Notes: generated by a model not told the origin, from the sequence alone. A stretch of 64,000 nt of DNA from Candidatus Margulisiibacteriota bacterium (GCA_025453605.1 JALOPZ010000001.1:62001-126000), one strand, 5' to 3'; positions 50,039 to 59,952 are shown, counted from the first letter of the stretch. Numbers and translations are program-made.

Positions 50039-50470
50039 TTACACCTCAAGCCTTGGTAATTTTGCGTACTGAGCCGGCTGCCCGGTAAAGATCTTCAGTT
50101 TCTTGATCAGCGCCGCGCCCAGTCTGGTGTGCGGGAGCATCCCTTTGATCGCCAGCTGAACGACCTTGACCGGTTTCTCGGCCATCATCTTCTCCAGGGT
50201 CAGGATCTTATCGCCGCCCGGATACCCGGAGTGGGTGAAATAGGTCTTACCTTTCCCCTTCTTACCGGTAAACCTGATCTTGTCGGCGTTAACGATCACG
50301 ATAAAGTCGCCGCAATCGGTCTGCGGGGTATAGCTCGGCTTGTGCTTGCCGCGCAGATAGGTCGCGACCTTGGTGGCCAGGCGGCCCAACACCCGGTCGG
50401 TCGCGTCGACCAGAAAACGGTCGCGCTTGACCAGCTCCGGCCCGGTGAAAATTGTTCGTCTTTTTTTCAT
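50039..50470 (-). CDS. rplM: Ribosomal protein L13
   Basis: Early-assembly protein of the 50S subunit, 143 residues, full length. It contains LVDATDRVLGRLATKVATYLRGKHKPSYTP, GDFIVIVNADKIRFTGKK and AIKGMLPHTRLG. It forms the usual L13-S9 pair with rpsI and follows rplQ by one base, so it appears to be transcribed with the large ribosomal operon. Confidence 0.97.
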   Translation of the reverse strand: MKKRRTIFTGPELVKRDRFLVDATDRVLGRLATKVATYLRGKHKPSYTPQTDCGDFIVIVNADKIRFTGKKGKGKTYFTHSGYPGGDKILTLEKMMAEKPVKVVQLAIKGMLPHTRLGAALIKKLKIFTGQPAQYAKLPRLEV

Positions 50471-50471
50471 T

Positions 50472-50822
50472 TTAGATCAGCTCCAGGAGCGCCAGCGGTG
50501 CGGCATCGCCCCGGCGAGCGCCCAGTTTAATGATCCGGGTGTAACCTCCCGGCCGCCCTTCATAGCGCTCCGGGATCGTCTTGAAGATGGTGGTGACCAG
50601 CTGCCGCTCGGCCAGCACTTTCTCGACCTTGCGCCGGGCGTTGAGGTCGTTCTTCTTGGCGGCGGTGATCAGCCGCTCGGCCATCCGCCGCGCTTCCTTT
50701 GCCCGGGTCAGCGTAACCTTGACCCGGCCGTTGAGAAAAAGCGCCCGGACGATCGAGCGGAGCAGCGCCAACCGCTGGTCGGTCGGGCGGCTCAGTTTTG
50801 CGTTTCCCTTGCGGTGCCTCAT
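50472..50822 (-). CDS. rplQ: Ribosomal protein L17
   Basis: A 116-residue L17 lining the exit-tunnel side of the 50S subunit: MRHRKGNAKLSRPTDQRLALLRSIVRALFLNGRVKVTLTRAKEARR, then the ALLELI end. It follows rpoA by 5 bp, the standard rpoA-rplQ order. Confidence 0.97.
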   Translation of the reverse strand: MRHRKGNAKLSRPTDQRLALLRSIVRALFLNGRVKVTLTRAKEARRMAERLITAAKKNDLNARRKVEKVLAERQLVTTIFKTIPERYEGRPGGYTRIIKLGARRGDAAPLALLELI

Positions 50823-50827
50823 CTCTC

Positions 50828-51763
50828 CTACTCTCCCTTTAACTTCAGCTTGTATTCAGCCAGTTTACTGTGCACTTCGGTCAGCGATTTGGAACCGAAG
50901 TTCTTGAACTTCATCAGCTCAGGTTCCGAGTACTGGACCAGGTCGCCGACCTTCTTGACGCCGGCCTTTTTAAGGCAGTTGAGCGAACGCGACGAGAACT
51001 CCAGGTCCTCGATGTTCATCTCCAGCGCCGCGGTCGGAGTTTCTTCTTTGCGTTCCATTTCACCGGTCGTTTCACCCTTTTCCCCCAGATGGATGAACAG
51101 GTCAACGTGCCGGGCCAGCACCTTGGCGCTCTCCTTGACCGCTTCTTCCGGGCTGACGGCGCCGTTGGTCCAGACCGACAGGACCAACCGGTCATAATTG
51201 ATCTCCTGGCCGACGCGCACTTCTTCGGTCGCGATGTTAACTTTCTGGACCGGCGAAAAGAGCGAATCGGTCGGAATAAAACCGACCGGCAAGTGCGGTT
51301 TTTTGTTGCGCTCGGCCGTCACGTAGCCGCGGCCCCGCTCGACGATGAACTCGATGTGCAGTTTGCCGCCGGCATCAAGCGTGGCGATCGGCTGGTCGGG
51401 ATTGACGATCTCGATCTCGGCGTCGTGCTCGATGTCGCCGGCCTTGATCTCGCCCTTCCCCTTGGCTTTAAGCGTCACAGTCTTGGGCTGATCGGAATGA
51501 GAGCGAAAAACGATCTCTTTGACGTTGAGCAGAATATGCAGCACGTCCTGCTGTACGCCGGTGATCGTCGAGAACTCGTGCGCCACCCCCTCGATCTTGA
51601 CCGCGGTCACAGCCGCGCCGGGGAGGGACGAAAGCAGGATGCGGCGCATCGGGTTACCGAGCGTGGTGCCGAAACCGCGCGGCAGCGGTTCGACCACGAA
51701 CTGGCCGAACTTGTCGCCCGTTTCCGCCACCCGGACCCAGGGATTTTCACCTATACTAACCAT
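50828..51763 (-). CDS. rpoA: RNA polymerase alpha subunit
   Basis: 311 residues with both domains: the N-terminal assembly domain (FVVEPLPRGFGTTLGNPMRRILLSSLPGAAV, RGYVTAERN) and, after an acidic linker, the C-terminal DNA- and activator-binding domain (LNCLKKAGVKKVGDLVQYSEPELMKFKNFGSKSLTEV). Placed between rpsD and rplQ as in most bacteria. Confidence 0.98.
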   Translation of the reverse strand: MVSIGENPWVRVAETGDKFGQFVVEPLPRGFGTTLGNPMRRILLSSLPGAAVTAVKIEGVAHEFSTITGVQQDVLHILLNVKEIVFRSHSDQPKTVTLKAKGKGEIKAGDIEHDAEIEIVNPDQPIATLDAGGKLHIEFIVERGRGYVTAERNKKPHLPVGFIPTDSLFSPVQKVNIATEEVRVGQEINYDRLVLSVWTNGAVSPEEAVKESAKVLARHVDLFIHLGEKGETTGEMERKEETPTAALEMNIEDLEFSSRSLNCLKKAGVKKVGDLVQYSEPELMKFKNFGSKSLTEVHSKLAEYKLKLKGE

Positions 51764-51777
51764 TGATCATTACCTCC

Positions 51778-52395
51778 TTACCTAGAATAGTACTCAACGA
51801 TCAAATTCTCAGCAAGCGACGTGTCGATGTCGTCGCGTTTGGGCAGGGTCACTACCTTGCCCTCAACTTCGCCTGCCAAAGCGACCCAGCCGGGCAGCAC
51901 CCGGTCCGGGAATTTTTCCAGCGAGGCTTTGGCCAGCTTGACCATCCGCGGCGCGATCACGACCTGATCGCCGCTCTTAACCTCGAAAGATGGGATATTG
52001 GTCCGGCGGCCGTTGACCAGAACCCCGCCGTTGCGGACCATCTGGCGCGCCGACTGACGGGAAGTGGCAAAACCGAGACGATAAACAACATTGTCCAGCC
52101 GCCGCTCCAGGAACTGCAGGAGCTGTTCGCCGGTCGCCCCGCGCCGCTTGGCCGCGCGGTCGAAATAGTTGGCGAACTGCCGCTCCCCCAGACCGTAGAT
52201 CCGCCGGGCTTTCTGTTTTTCGCGCAGCCGGATCTGGTATTCCGAAGCGCGGATCGGCAGTTTGCCGTGCTGACCGGGCGCGTACGAGCGCCGGGCATAC
52301 GGGCATTTTTCGGTGTAGCATTTCTCCCCTTTAAGGAAGAGTTTGGCCCCTTCGCGGCGGCAGAGGCGGCAGCTGGCGTCAGTGTGGCGGCCCAT
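51778..52395 (-). CDS. rpsD: Ribosomal protein S4
   Basis: Primary 16S-binding protein and usual autoregulator of the alpha operon. Start at ATG 52395 (MGRHTDASC), overlapping the rpsK stop as TAATG; 204 residues. It is the zinc-binding form: CRLC and KCYTEKC near the N-terminus. The S4 domain follows (RRLDNVVYRLGFATSRQSARQMVRNGGVLVNG). Confidence 0.97.
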   Translation of the reverse strand: MGRHTDASCRLCRREGAKLFLKGEKCYTEKCPYARRSYAPGQHGKLPIRASEYQIRLREKQKARRIYGLGERQFANYFDRAAKRRGATGEQLLQFLERRLDNVVYRLGFATSRQSARQMVRNGGVLVNGRRTNIPSFEVKSGDQVVIAPRMVKLAKASLEKFPDRVLPGWVALAGEVEGKVVTLPKRDDIDTSLAENLIVEYYSR

Positions 52396-52790
52396 TAGAC
52401 GCGCCTCCGTTTCGGCGGCCGGCAACCATTATGCGGGATCGGCGTTACGTCCTTGATCGAGCTGATCTCCAGACCCGCGGCCTGCAGAGAGCGGATCGCT
52501 GTCTCCCGTCCGGCGCCCGGACCTTTGACCAGCACGCTGATCTCGCGGACGCCCATTTCCAGCGCCTTGGCCCCCGCTTTTTCCGCCGCCGAAGAGGCCG
52601 CGAACGGCGTCCCTTTTTTCGTCCCCTTAAAACCGCAGTTGCCAGCGGACGACCAGGATACCAGCCCGCCGCTCGGGTCAGTGATCGAAATGATGGTATT
52701 GTTGAAGGTCGCCTGAATGTGGGCCACTCCGGTCGACGGGACCTTCCGCTTATCCTTTTTCTTGACGACTTTCGCCTTTTCTTCAGCCAT
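52395..52790 (-). CDS. rpsK: Ribosomal protein S11
   Basis: 30S platform protein, 131 residues: [36 protein letters not shown] and the C-terminal [18 protein letters not shown]. It overlaps rpsD by one base and follows rpsM by 6 bp. Confidence 0.97.
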   Translation of the reverse strand: MAEEKAKVVKKKDKRKVPSTGVAHIQATFNNTIISITDPSGGLVSWSSAGNCGFKGTKKGTPFAASSAAEKAGAKALEMGVREISVLVKGPGAGRETAIRSLQAAGLEISSIKDVTPIPHNGCRPPKRRRV

Positions 52791-52796
52791 TATTTA

Positions 52797-53183
52797 CTAC
52801 TCCTTTTTCTCTTCTTCTTTTTTCCTGCCGAGGCCGACGGTTTTACGCTTGCCGCGCAGGGTCCGGGCATTGGTCCGGGTCCGCTGGCCGCGCACGGGCA
52901 AGCCCTTGCGATGCCGGGTCCCGCGGTACGCGCTGATATCGATCAGCCGCTTGATGTGGAGCTGGACGTCCTTGCGCAGGTCGCCCTCCAGCCGGTAGTC
53001 CTTGATGACATCGCGGATCGCCAGCAGTTCGGCGTCGCCCAGGTCCTTGACCCGCTGGTTCTGGTCGATCTTCGCCTTGGCCAGGATCTCGCGGCTCAGA
53101 GCGTCACCGATCCCGAAAATATAGGTCAGCGCGACCACGATCCTTTTATTCGGCGCCAGGTCAACCCCAACTAAACGTGCCAT
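52797..53183 (-). CDS. rpsM: Ribosomal protein S13
   Basis: Head protein of the 30S subunit contacting tRNA, 128 residues: [58 protein letters not shown]. The C-terminus ends in a run of Lys and Glu. Follows rpmJ by 6 bp. Confidence 0.97.
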   Translation of the reverse strand: MARLVGVDLAPNKRIVVALTYIFGIGDALSREILAKAKIDQNQRVKDLGDAELLAIRDVIKDYRLEGDLRKDVQLHIKRLIDISAYRGTRHRKGLPVRGQRTRTNARTLRGKRKTVGLGRKKEEEKKE

Positions 53184-53189
53184 TTATAT

Positions 53190-53303
53190 TTATCCCTGCC
53201 TTTGTTTGTGTTTCGGATTCTCGCACAGGATGTAGACCCGGCCGCGCCGGCGGACCACCTTGCACTTATCACAAATCTTTTTTACCGACGATCTTACTTT
53301 CAT
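53190..53303 (-). CDS. rpmJ: Ribosomal protein L36
   Basis: A 37-residue protein starting [17 protein letters not shown] with the zinc ligands CDKC and C-x4-H (CENPKH) near the end, the standard C+ form of L36. It fits exactly between infA and rpsM. Confidence 0.95.
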   Translation of the reverse strand: MKVRSSVKKICDKCKVVRRRGRVYILCENPKHKQRQG

Positions 53304-53310
53304 ATTAACC

Positions 53311-53532
53311 TCACTTCATCCGATACGTTATTCGCCCGCGGGTCAGGTCGTAGGGTGACAGCTCGACGCGGACCTTGTCGCCCGGCAGGATCCGGATAAA
53401 ATGCTTCCGGATCTTGCCCGAAACATGCGCCAGGATCAGCTGGCCGGTCTCCAGTTTGACGCGGAAAAGCGCGCTCGGCAGCGCTTCCGTTATTTCCCCT
53501 TCCAGCTCAATTACATCTTTATCCTTCACCAT
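53311..53532 (-). CDS. infA: Translation initiation factor IF-1
   Basis: A 73-residue S1-type OB fold: [50 protein letters not shown], ending [13 protein letters not shown]. It binds the ribosomal A site. It overlaps the map stop by 7 bp and precedes rpmJ, the common map-infA-rpmJ-rpsM order. Confidence 0.97.
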   Translation of the reverse strand: MVKDKDVIELEGEITEALPSALFRVKLETGQLILAHVSGKIRKHFIRILPGDKVRVELSPYDLTRGRITYRMK

Positions 53533-54278
53533 TTTGTTAATATCTCCGGATCACGCTCGGTGACCAGCACCGTATGTTCAATGTGACACGACAGCGAGCC
53601 GTCTTCCGTTACCACTGTCCAACCGTCCGGCAGCGTCCGGATCCGCCAGCCGCCCACATTCAACATCGGTTCGATCGCCAGGACCATCCCCGCCTTCAGT
53701 TCCGGCCCTTCGCCAGGCCGACCGTAGTTCGGGATCAACGGGTCCTCGTGCAGCTCGCGCCCGATCCCGTGACCGTACAAGTCGCGCACAACCGAAAAGC
53801 CTTGCTTCTCGGCGGTTTGCTGGACCGCGGCCCCGATATCACCGAGATGCCGGCCAGCCCTGGCCTGCTTGATCCCGGCCTGCAGTGCCTGCCTGGCCGT
53901 CCGGAGCAGCTTTGCGGCCCGGCCGCTGATCTGACCGATCGGCACGGTCAGCGCCGAGTCGCCGCAGTAACCGTCTTTTTTAACCCCGACGTCGATACTG
54001 ACCAGGTCGCCCTCGGCTAACCGGCGCTCCCCGGGGATCCCGTGGACCACCTCGTGATTGACCGAAATACAGGTTGCGTGCCGGTAACCGCGGTAACCGA
54101 GAAAAACCGGTTCCGCCCCCTGGGCCCGGATCAACCGTTCACCCAGAGCGTCAAGCTCGGCGGTCGTCATACCCGCTCGGGCCGTCCCGGCTAGTTCGGC
54201 CAGGACCGCGGCCGTGATCTTGCCGGCAACCCTCAGTTTCTCGATCTCGTCGTCCGCTTTTATTTTAATGCTGCCCAT
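53526..54278 (-). CDS. map: Methionine aminopeptidase type I
   Basis: Removes N-terminal Met co-translationally. 250 residues with all metal ligands: Asp in [18 protein letters not shown], His in [13 protein letters not shown] and Glu in AIEPML and [19 protein letters not shown] is the substrate His region. ATG 54278 preferred to the adjacent TTG. Lies 7 bp after adk. It would expose Cys2 of the second PurF. Confidence 0.96.
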   Translation of the reverse strand: MGSIKIKADDEIEKLRVAGKITAAVLAELAGTARAGMTTAELDALGERLIRAQGAEPVFLGYRGYRHATCISVNHEVVHGIPGERRLAEGDLVSIDVGVKKDGYCGDSALTVPIGQISGRAAKLLRTARQALQAGIKQARAGRHLGDIGAAVQQTAEKQGFSVVRDLYGHGIGRELHEDPLIPNYGRPGEGPELKAGMVLAIEPMLNVGGWRIRTLPDGWTVVTEDGSLSCHIEHTVLVTERDPEILTKW

Positions 54279-54285
54279 CAAGGAA

Positions 54286-54843
54286 CTACAGTCCGCTAAA
54301 GGCGGACTGAAAAACCTGTTCGATCGTCTGGGCCGCGTCGATCTCGAACAGCTTGCCGGTCTGCTGATAATAATCGATCAGCGGCCGGGTCGCCTTTTCG
54401 TAAACCTCGAAGCGGGTCTTGATCGCCGCCTCGTTATCGTCCGCCCGACCCTCGATCCCGGCGCGCGACAGCAGCCGTTTGACCGCTTCCGTTTCGCTCA
54501 ACCGGAAATAGATCACCTTGTCCAGATTCAACTTCTGGGCCGCAAACATCGCCGTCAAAGCCTCCGCCTGCGCCATTGACCGGGGAAACCCGTCAATGAT
54601 AAAACCGTTCCGGCAGTCCGGTTGATTAATGCGCCGCCGGGTCAACTCAATCGTCAGTTCGTCCGGGACCAGCTTGCCGGCATCCATCAGGACCTTGGCT
54701 TTTCGGCCGATCTCCGTCCCGATCCGCACTTCCTCCCGCAGGATATCGCCCAGGGAGATATGCGGCAAACCCTTTTTCTCGGCCAGCATTTTCGCCTGGG
54801 TCCCTTTCCCCGATCCGGGCGGGCCTAAAAAGATCAGGATCAC
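54286..54843 (-). CDS. adk: Adenylate kinase, short form
   Basis: Interconverts ATP, AMP and ADP. 185 residues: P-loop GPPGSGKGTQAKMLA, GFIIDGFPRSMAQAEAL, then a short LID (SRAGIEGRADDNE) with no zinc-binding cysteines, so it belongs to the short adenylate kinases. Overlaps secY by 4 bp. Confidence 0.96.
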   Translation of the reverse strand: MILIFLGPPGSGKGTQAKMLAEKKGLPHISLGDILREEVRIGTEIGRKAKVLMDAGKLVPDELTIELTRRRINQPDCRNGFIIDGFPRSMAQAEALTAMFAAQKLNLDKVIYFRLSETEAVKRLLSRAGIEGRADDNEAAIKTRFEVYEKATRPLIDYYQQTGKLFEIDAAQTIEQVFQSAFSGL

Positions 54844-56102
54844 GCCAGCAATCCTTCGTACTGTCTGGTGACCAGGTGGGTCTCGATCTGGCGGACCAGG
54901 TCAAGCGCCACGCCGACCACGATCAGGAGCGAGGTTGAGCCCAACCCCTGGAACGAGGTAATGTGGGTCAACCCTTCGACGATCGTCGGAATGATCGCGA
55001 TCGTCGCCAGAAAGACCGCCCCGACCAGGGTCAACCGGGTGATCGTGTATTCCAGATAATCGGCGGTCGGCTTGCCCGGCCTGATGCCGGTCACGAAACC
55101 GCCGTACTTCTTGATGTTCTCCGCCAGCTCCTTCGGATTGAAGGTGATGGCCGTGTAGAAGTAGGTAAAGAAAAAGATCAGGGCAAAATAGAACAGCATG
55201 TACAGGCTGCCCGACGGCGACAGCAGACCGGCCATTTTCTGCACCAGCGGATTAGGGATGAACTGGGCGATCGTCGCCGGGAACAGCAGGACCGAAGAAG
55301 CGAAGATGATCGGAATAACGCCCCCCTGATTGATCCGGAGCGGGATATAAGTCGATTGACCGCCGTACATTTTTCGGCCGACGATCCGCTTGGCGTACTG
55401 GACATTGATCCGCCGCTGCGCCTCCTGGACCAGAATGATCGCGACCAGCATGGCAAGGAAAGCCGCCATTAAAATAATGACCCCGATCAGCGACGCCCCC
55501 CCCTGGACCAGCGTCACGGTCTGGCCGATGTAGTCGGGCAGGCGGGAAACAATACCGATGAAGATCAGGAGCGAAGCGCCGTTGCCGATCCCCTTGTCGG
55601 TGATCAGCTCGGAAAACCACATTACCAGCGTCGTGCCGGCGGTCAGCGCCACAACGGTCCCGATCAAAAAGAAGAGGAAATTATAATTTTCCAGCATCAC
55701 CCCACGCAGCCAGAACGACATGCCGAACGCCTGGAACGCGGCCAGCACGACCGTCAGGTAGCGGGTATAGCTGGCGATCCTTTTCCGGCCGGCCTCGCCT
55801 TCCTTGGCAAGCTCTTCCAGCTGAGGCACGACCACCTGCAGCAGCTGCATGATGATCGACGCGTTGATGTACGGGACGATCCCCATGGCAAAGACCGAGA
55901 AGCGCATCAACGCGCCGCCGGTGAACAGATCGAGAAAATTAAGGATATTCCCCTGGGTGAACAGCCGCTCCATTTTGAGCAGGTCGATCCCGGCAACCGG
56001 AATATGCCCCCCCAGCCGAAAGAGGATGATCATGCCGAGCGTAAAAAGCATCTTTTTGCGCAGGTCGGCAATATTCAGGAAGCCCGAGACGATGTTAAGC
56101 AT
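54840..56102 (-). CDS. secY: Protein translocase subunit SecY
   Basis: Central channel of the Sec translocon, 420 residues and ten membrane helices. Typical segments: LRKKMLFTLGMIILFRLGGHIPVAGID, FSVFAMGIVPYINASIIMQLL, GNGASLLIFIGIVSRLP, PLRINQGGVIPIIFASS and GIRPGKPTADYLEY. Start ATG 56102 overlaps the rplO stop by eight bases; the longer frame lies inside rplO. Confidence 0.97.
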   Translation of the reverse strand: MLNIVSGFLNIADLRKKMLFTLGMIILFRLGGHIPVAGIDLLKMERLFTQGNILNFLDLFTGGALMRFSVFAMGIVPYINASIIMQLLQVVVPQLEELAKEGEAGRKRIASYTRYLTVVLAAFQAFGMSFWLRGVMLENYNFLFFLIGTVVALTAGTTLVMWFSELITDKGIGNGASLLIFIGIVSRLPDYIGQTVTLVQGGASLIGVIILMAAFLAMLVAIILVQEAQRRINVQYAKRIVGRKMYGGQSTYIPLRINQGGVIPIIFASSVLLFPATIAQFIPNPLVQKMAGLLSPSGSLYMLFYFALIFFFTYFYTAITFNPKELAENIKKYGGFVTGIRPGKPTADYLEYTITRLTLVGAVFLATIAIIPTIVEGLTHITSFQGLGSTSLLIVVGVALDLVRQIETHLVTRQYEGLLA

Positions 56103-56496
56103 CGAGGATGGTGACCTTGCCGCCGGCCGCTTCGATCTTCTGTTTGGCGGCCGCGCTGACCTTGTGGGCGGAGAGGTCATAAGCTTTCTTGACCTCGCCC
56201 GAGCCGAGGATCTTGATCAGCCCGGTCGCGCTCTTGACCTGGTCCAGCTGATCGAGATTAAAGATCTGGTAACGGACGCGGAACGGATAGTTCTTGAACC
56301 CGCGCTTCGGCAACCGGCGGTAAAGCGGCGTCTGGCCGCCTTCGAACCGGCGTCCCTTGGTCCCGCCGGAACGGCTGGTCTGGCCTTTGTGGCCGCGGCC
56401 GCAGGTCTTACCGAGGCCGGAACTGGTCCCCCGGCCGACCCGTTTTTTCCGGTGCCGCGAACCGGCCGCCGGGCTTAAAGTGTTAAGCTTCAACAT
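56095..56496 (-). CDS. rplO: Ribosomal protein L15
   Basis: 50S protein, 133 residues: [41 protein letters not shown] and FEGGQTPLYRRLPKRGF. Start ATG 56496 lies inside the 3' end of rpsE. This overlap leaves no room for rpmD (L30), which many bacteria have between these genes. Confidence 0.96.
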   Translation of the reverse strand: MLKLNTLSPAAGSRHRKKRVGRGTSSGLGKTCGRGHKGQTSRSGGTKGRRFEGGQTPLYRRLPKRGFKNYPFRVRYQIFNLDQLDQVKSATGLIKILGSGEVKKAYDLSAHKVSAAAKQKIEAAGGKVTILDA

Positions 56497-56992
56497 AATG
56501 AACCTTTGGCTCCTTCCCTCTCTCAGCGGTGACCTGCTCAAACCTTTTCAGCCCGCCCAGGGCGTTCAAAGTCGCCCGGGCCACGTTGATCGCGTTAGCC
56601 GAGCCGATCTTCTTGGCCACGATATTCTTGAGCCCGGATAATTCCAAAATGGTCCGGACCGAGCCGCCGGCGATAACACCGGTCCCGCGCGGAGCCGGGC
56701 GCAGCACGACCGAACTGGCCGAGAACTTGCCCATGATGTCATGCGGAATGGTGCCGGAATAGAGCGGCACGTCGATCATGTTCCTTTTGGCCGCCTCCAC
56801 CCCTTTGCGGATCGCCGCGGAGACCTCGGCCGCTTTGCCGATCCCCAGACCGACGCGCGTCTTCATGTCGCCGATGACGACCACGGCGCGAAAACCCATC
56901 TTTTTACCGCCCTTGACCACCTTGGTCACGCGGCGGATCTGGACGACCTTCTCCTTGAATTCCGATTGTTCCCGTTCGTATTGTCTTGCCAT
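56483..56992 (-). CDS. rpsE: Ribosomal protein S5
   Basis: 30S protein at the mRNA entry/decoding side, 169 residues. Double-stranded RNA-binding N-domain ([31 protein letters not shown]) and C-domain ([48 protein letters not shown]). Starts as TAATG with rplR. Confidence 0.97.
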   Translation of the reverse strand: MARQYEREQSEFKEKVVQIRRVTKVVKGGKKMGFRAVVVIGDMKTRVGLGIGKAAEVSAAIRKGVEAAKRNMIDVPLYSGTIPHDIMGKFSASSVVLRPAPRGTGVIAGGSVRTILELSGLKNIVAKKIGSANAINVARATLNALGGLKRFEQVTAERGKEPKVHYVEA

Positions 56993-57312
56993 TAGAAATC
57001 CAGTCCTCCTTCACGGGCAGCGTCGGCCAGCGCCTGAACGCGGCCGTGATACAGGGACCGGCCACGGTCGAAAACGACCTTCTTGAAACCCTTGGCGATG
57101 GCGCGTTCGGCGATCAGTTTGCCGATCACTTTGGCCGCCGCCACATTGCCGCCGTATTTGACGATCCCTTTCTCGACCGTCGAAGCGGCCGCGACCGTCC
57201 GGCCGGTCAGGTCGTCGATCACCTGGGCGGTGATGTTCTTTAAGCTCCGCTTGACGGCTAACCGCGGACGTTCCGCGGTCCCGATGATCTTTCTTTTTTT
57301 CCGGTTACGCAT
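56992..57312 (-). CDS. rplR: Ribosomal protein L18
   Basis: 5S rRNA-binding protein, 106 residues: [31 protein letters not shown] and [26 protein letters not shown]. Start ATG 57312 is one base after the rplF stop; the longer frame reads rplF out of frame. Confidence 0.96.
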   Translation of the reverse strand: MRNRKKRKIIGTAERPRLAVKRSLKNITAQVIDDLTGRTVAAASTVEKGIVKYGGNVAAAKVIGKLIAERAIAKGFKKVVFDRGRSLYHGRVQALADAAREGGLDF

Positions 57313-57313
57313 C

Positions 57314-57877
57314 TTACGCTCCGCCTCCGGCGCTGGCCGCTTTGGCGGCCTTACCGGCCTTGCGCCGGACGATCTCGCCGAGGTACTTGATCCCTTTCCC
57401 CTTGTACGGTTCAACCTCGCGCGCCAGCCGGATCTCGGCCGCGATCTGGCCGACCGCCTGGCGGTCTGCCCCCTTGACGATCACCCGGGTGTTCCCCTGA
57501 ACGGAGAACTCGATCCCGGTCGGCGGTTCAAACTCGACCGGGTGGGAGTAGCCGAGCTGCAGCTGCAGCTTCTTGCCGGCCATCGCCGCCCGGTAACCGA
57601 CGCCGACCAGGTCCAGATCTTTCTGGAAACCGGTGGTGACGCCTGTGATCATGTTCTTGATCAAAGAATTGTAGAGCCCCTGCATCGCCTGAGCGAGCCG
57701 CTCACTGGTCGCGCAAACCGTCAGCACTTTCTGACCTTCAACCTTGACCGCGACCTGCGGCCGCAACGCCTGGGTCAGGGTCCCCTTCGGGCCCTTGACC
57801 ACGACCTGGCCGTCGCTGACCTTGACCTCAACGCCGGCCGGGATAGCTAACTCTCTTTTACCGATCCTACCAGACAT
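57314..57877 (-). CDS. rplF: Ribosomal protein L6
   Basis: 50S protein near the sarcin-ricin loop, 187 residues: [57 protein letters not shown] and [19 protein letters not shown] short Ala-rich C-terminal tail is added. Overlaps rpsH by 11 bp. Confidence 0.97.
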   Translation of the reverse strand: MSGRIGKRELAIPAGVEVKVSDGQVVVKGPKGTLTQALRPQVAVKVEGQKVLTVCATSERLAQAMQGLYNSLIKNMITGVTTGFQKDLDLVGVGYRAAMAGKKLQLQLGYSHPVEFEPPTGIEFSVQGNTRVIVKGADRQAVGQIAAEIRLAREVEPYKGKGIKYLGEIVRRKAGKAAKAASAGGGA

Positions 57878-58256
57878 AACAAATTACCTCGCCGCCGACT
57901 TTTTGTTCGCGGGCAGCCGCGTCGGTCATCAGCCCCTTGGGGGTAGAGATCAGCGCCGTGCCGAAACCGGACCGGATCCGCGGAACGCGGTCGGCGCCGA
58001 CGTAGATCCGCTTGCCGGGCCGGCTGACGCGCCGGAGCCCTTCCAGCACGCTCCGCTTACCGGCCGCGTACTTGAGAACGAGGCGCAGCTGTTTCTTGTT
58101 GAAGCGGGTCAGCACTTCGCACTTGTCGACGTAACCTTCGGCGACCAGCAGCTTGCCGATCTCTTCCTTGAACCGCGAATGCGGCATTTCAACCGTCTCC
58201 TTCTTGACCCGGAGACCGTTATTCAAACGAACCATCATATCAGCGATCGAGTCCAT
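57867..58256 (-). CDS. rpsH: Ribosomal protein S8
   Basis: Primary 16S-binding protein and, in E. coli, translational repressor of the spc operon. 129 residues: DSIADMMVRLNNGLRVKKETVEMPHSRFKEEI, RRVSRPGKRIYVG and [41 protein letters not shown] precedes the ATG, as part of a hairpin-plus-RBS repeat. Confidence 0.97.
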   Translation of the reverse strand: MDSIADMMVRLNNGLRVKKETVEMPHSRFKEEIGKLLVAEGYVDKCEVLTRFNKKQLRLVLKYAAGKRSVLEGLRRVSRPGKRIYVGADRVPRIRSGFGTALISTPKGLMTDAAAREQKVGGEVICYVW

Positions 58257-58294
58257 TCATCTTCTCCTTTTACCCCGAGCTTATCGAGGGGTTA
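58257..58294. repeat. Hairpin-plus-RBS repeat before rpsH
   Basis: CCCCGAGCTTATCGAGGGG (58273-58291) folds as a bulged hairpin; on the minus strand it is followed by AAAAGGAGAAGATGA, the rpsH ribosome-binding site. Nearly the same arrangement recurs at 60551-60589. Confidence 0.55.
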
Positions 58295-58477
58295 CCAGCT
58301 TGATTTGGTGACGCCAGGGATCTGGCCTTTGTGCGCCAGGCTGCGGAAACAGATCCGGCAGATCCCGAACTTGCGAATGTAAGCGCGAGCCCGGCCGCAC
58401 TGGGAACACCGGTGTTTGGCCCGGGTGCTAAACTTCGGTTCCCGTTTCAGTCTTTCCAACCAGCACTTCTTTGCCAT
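58292..58477 (-). CDS. rpsN: Ribosomal protein S14, zinc type
   Basis: A 61-residue type Z S14 with four cysteines (CSQCGR and CRICF) and [31 protein letters not shown]. Start overlaps the rplE stop (TAATG). The short zinc form is typical of the ancestral spc operon. Confidence 0.96.
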   Translation of the reverse strand: MAKKCWLERLKREPKFSTRAKHRCSQCGRARAYIRKFGICRICFRSLAHKGQIPGVTKSSW

Positions 58478-59025
58478 TATGCCCCCTCTTTCCGGAACGG
58501 CAGGCCAAGCAGTTCGAGCAGCAGCCGGGCGTCTTCGTCTTTCTCCGCCGAAGTGACAAAGGTAATGTCCATCCCGCGGACCATGTCCACTCGTTCATAA
58601 TCGACTTCCGGGAAGATCAGTTGCTCCTTGATCCCCATCGTGTAGTTCCCCTGCCCGTCGAACGATTTGGGGTTGATCCCCTTAAAGTCGCGGATCTTGG
58701 GGAGGCAAAGATTGACCAGTTTGCTGACAAATTCGTACATCCGGTCGCCCCGCAGAGTGACCTTGAGGCCGATCGGGATGTTCCCCCGCAGCTTGAAAGC
58801 GGAGATCGCCTTCTTGCTGTTGGTGATCAGCGGTTTCTGGCCGACGATGGCCGTCAACTCCGCCGCCGAGACATCGATCGCTTTGGAGTTATCGCGCGCT
58901 TCACCGACGCCGCGGTTGATGACCAGCTTGAGCAGCCGGGGAACCTGCATGATGTTCTTGTACTTGCGCTCCTTCATCAGCCGGGGCGCGATCTCTTTCA
59001 AATATTTTTCTTTTAATACCGCCAT
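58477..59025 (-). CDS. rplE: Ribosomal protein L5
   Basis: 5S rRNA-binding central-protuberance protein, 182 residues: [66 protein letters not shown] and [28 protein letters not shown]. Two bases separate it from rplX. Confidence 0.97.
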   Translation of the reverse strand: MAVLKEKYLKEIAPRLMKERKYKNIMQVPRLLKLVINRGVGEARDNSKAIDVSAAELTAIVGQKPLITNSKKAISAFKLRGNIPIGLKVTLRGDRMYEFVSKLVNLCLPKIRDFKGINPKSFDGQGNYTMGIKEQLIFPEVDYERVDMVRGMDITFVTSAEKDEDARLLLELLGLPFRKEGA

Positions 59026-59027
59026 CT

Positions 59028-59339
59028 TTACACCTTATCCATTATCTCGTTGCAGCTCTGGCAAACGCGGGCCTTCTTTTCACTGGTCGCTTTATAGGCG
59101 ATCCGGGTCGGTTCGCTGCAGCGCGGGCAAACCAGCATCACATTGGAAACCTGCAGCGGCATCGGCTTCTCGATGATCCCGCCCTGGAAATTGCGCGACG
59201 GGCGCTGGTGCCGCTTGGCGATATTGACACCTTCAACGGTGACCTTACCGCGTTCCGGGAAGACGCGGATGACCTTCCCTTTTTTCCCTTTGTTTTTACC
59301 CGCCAGGACAACGACCGTATCGCCCTTCTTGATCGCCAT
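59028..59339 (-). CDS. rplX: Ribosomal protein L24 with zinc-binding tail
   Basis: 50S assembly initiator, 103 residues: [41 protein letters not shown] (KOW domain). The C-terminal part carries CPRC and CQSC pairs, which would bind zinc, as in many bacterial L24. ATG 59339 overlaps the rplN stop (TAATG); the open frame upstream is a shadow of rplN. Confidence 0.96.
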   Translation of the reverse strand: MAIKKGDTVVVLAGKNKGKKGKVIRVFPERGKVTVEGVNIAKRHQRPSRNFQGGIIEKPMPLQVSNVMLVCPRCSEPTRIAYKATSEKKARVCQSCNEIMDKV

Positions 59340-59707
59340 TAGACTACCTCCGGCGCCAGCGAAATGATCTTCATGTAATCTTTTTCGCGCAGTTCGCGGG
59401 CGACCGGGCCGAACACCCGGGTCCCGCGCGGGTTCTTGTCCTCGGTAATGATCACGATCGCGTTGTCGTCGAAGGTCACGTACGATCCATCCGGCCGGCG
59501 GAGCGGCTTGCGGGTCCGGACGATCACGCCGAAAATGACTTCCGCGTCCTTGACCGTCATGTTCGGCAGCGCCTCTTTGACCACGCCGACGATCATATCG
59601 CCGATGCCGGCGTATTTCCGGTTGGAACCACCCAGGCAGCGGATGCACATCACCGTGCGCGCCCCGGTATTATCGGCCACTTTCACCATACTACGCGGCT
59701 GAATCAA
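59339..59707 (-). CDS. rplN: Ribosomal protein L14
   Basis: 50S protein at the subunit bridge, 122 residues. It starts at TTG 59707 because L14 begins MIQ in nearly all bacteria ([37 protein letters not shown]). The start lies inside rpsQ with a 17-bp overlap. Ends [16 protein letters not shown] as usual. Confidence 0.95.
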   Translation of the reverse strand: MIQPRSMVKVADNTGARTVMCIRCLGGSNRKYAGIGDMIVGVVKEALPNMTVKDAEVIFGVIVRTRKPLRRPDGSYVTFDDNAIVIITEDKNPRGTRVFGPVARELREKDYMKIISLAPEVV

Positions 59708-59951
59708 TTTTTAGCCTCCTGACCACGCGCCAGCGCTTATCGCGCGAGAGCGGTCTGGTCTCCATAATTTCCACCCGGTCTCCGATCTTGCACTCGCCCA
59801 GCTCATCGTGGGCCTTGAACTTCTTGGCGACCTTCATCACTTTTTGATACAGCGGATGGCGGTAAACCCGCTCCACTTTAACCACGACCGTCTTGGCCAT
59901 TTTATCGCTGACGACGATCCCTTCGCGAAGTTTGGTGCGGCCTCGTTCCAA
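59691..59951 (-). CDS. rpsQ: Ribosomal protein S17
   Basis: Primary 16S-binding OB-fold protein, 86 residues: [43 protein letters not shown] and [22 protein letters not shown]. Follows rpmC by one base. Confidence 0.96.
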   Translation of the reverse strand: MERGRTKLREGIVVSDKMAKTVVVKVERVYRHPLYQKVMKVAKKFKAHDELGECKIGDRVEIMETRPLSRDKRWRVVRRLKIDSAA

Positions 59952-59952
59952 G

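Noticed and set aside
50870..51766. 298-codon open frame opposite rpoA
   Set aside because: Pure antisense of rpoA; no ribosome-binding site or protein-like composition.
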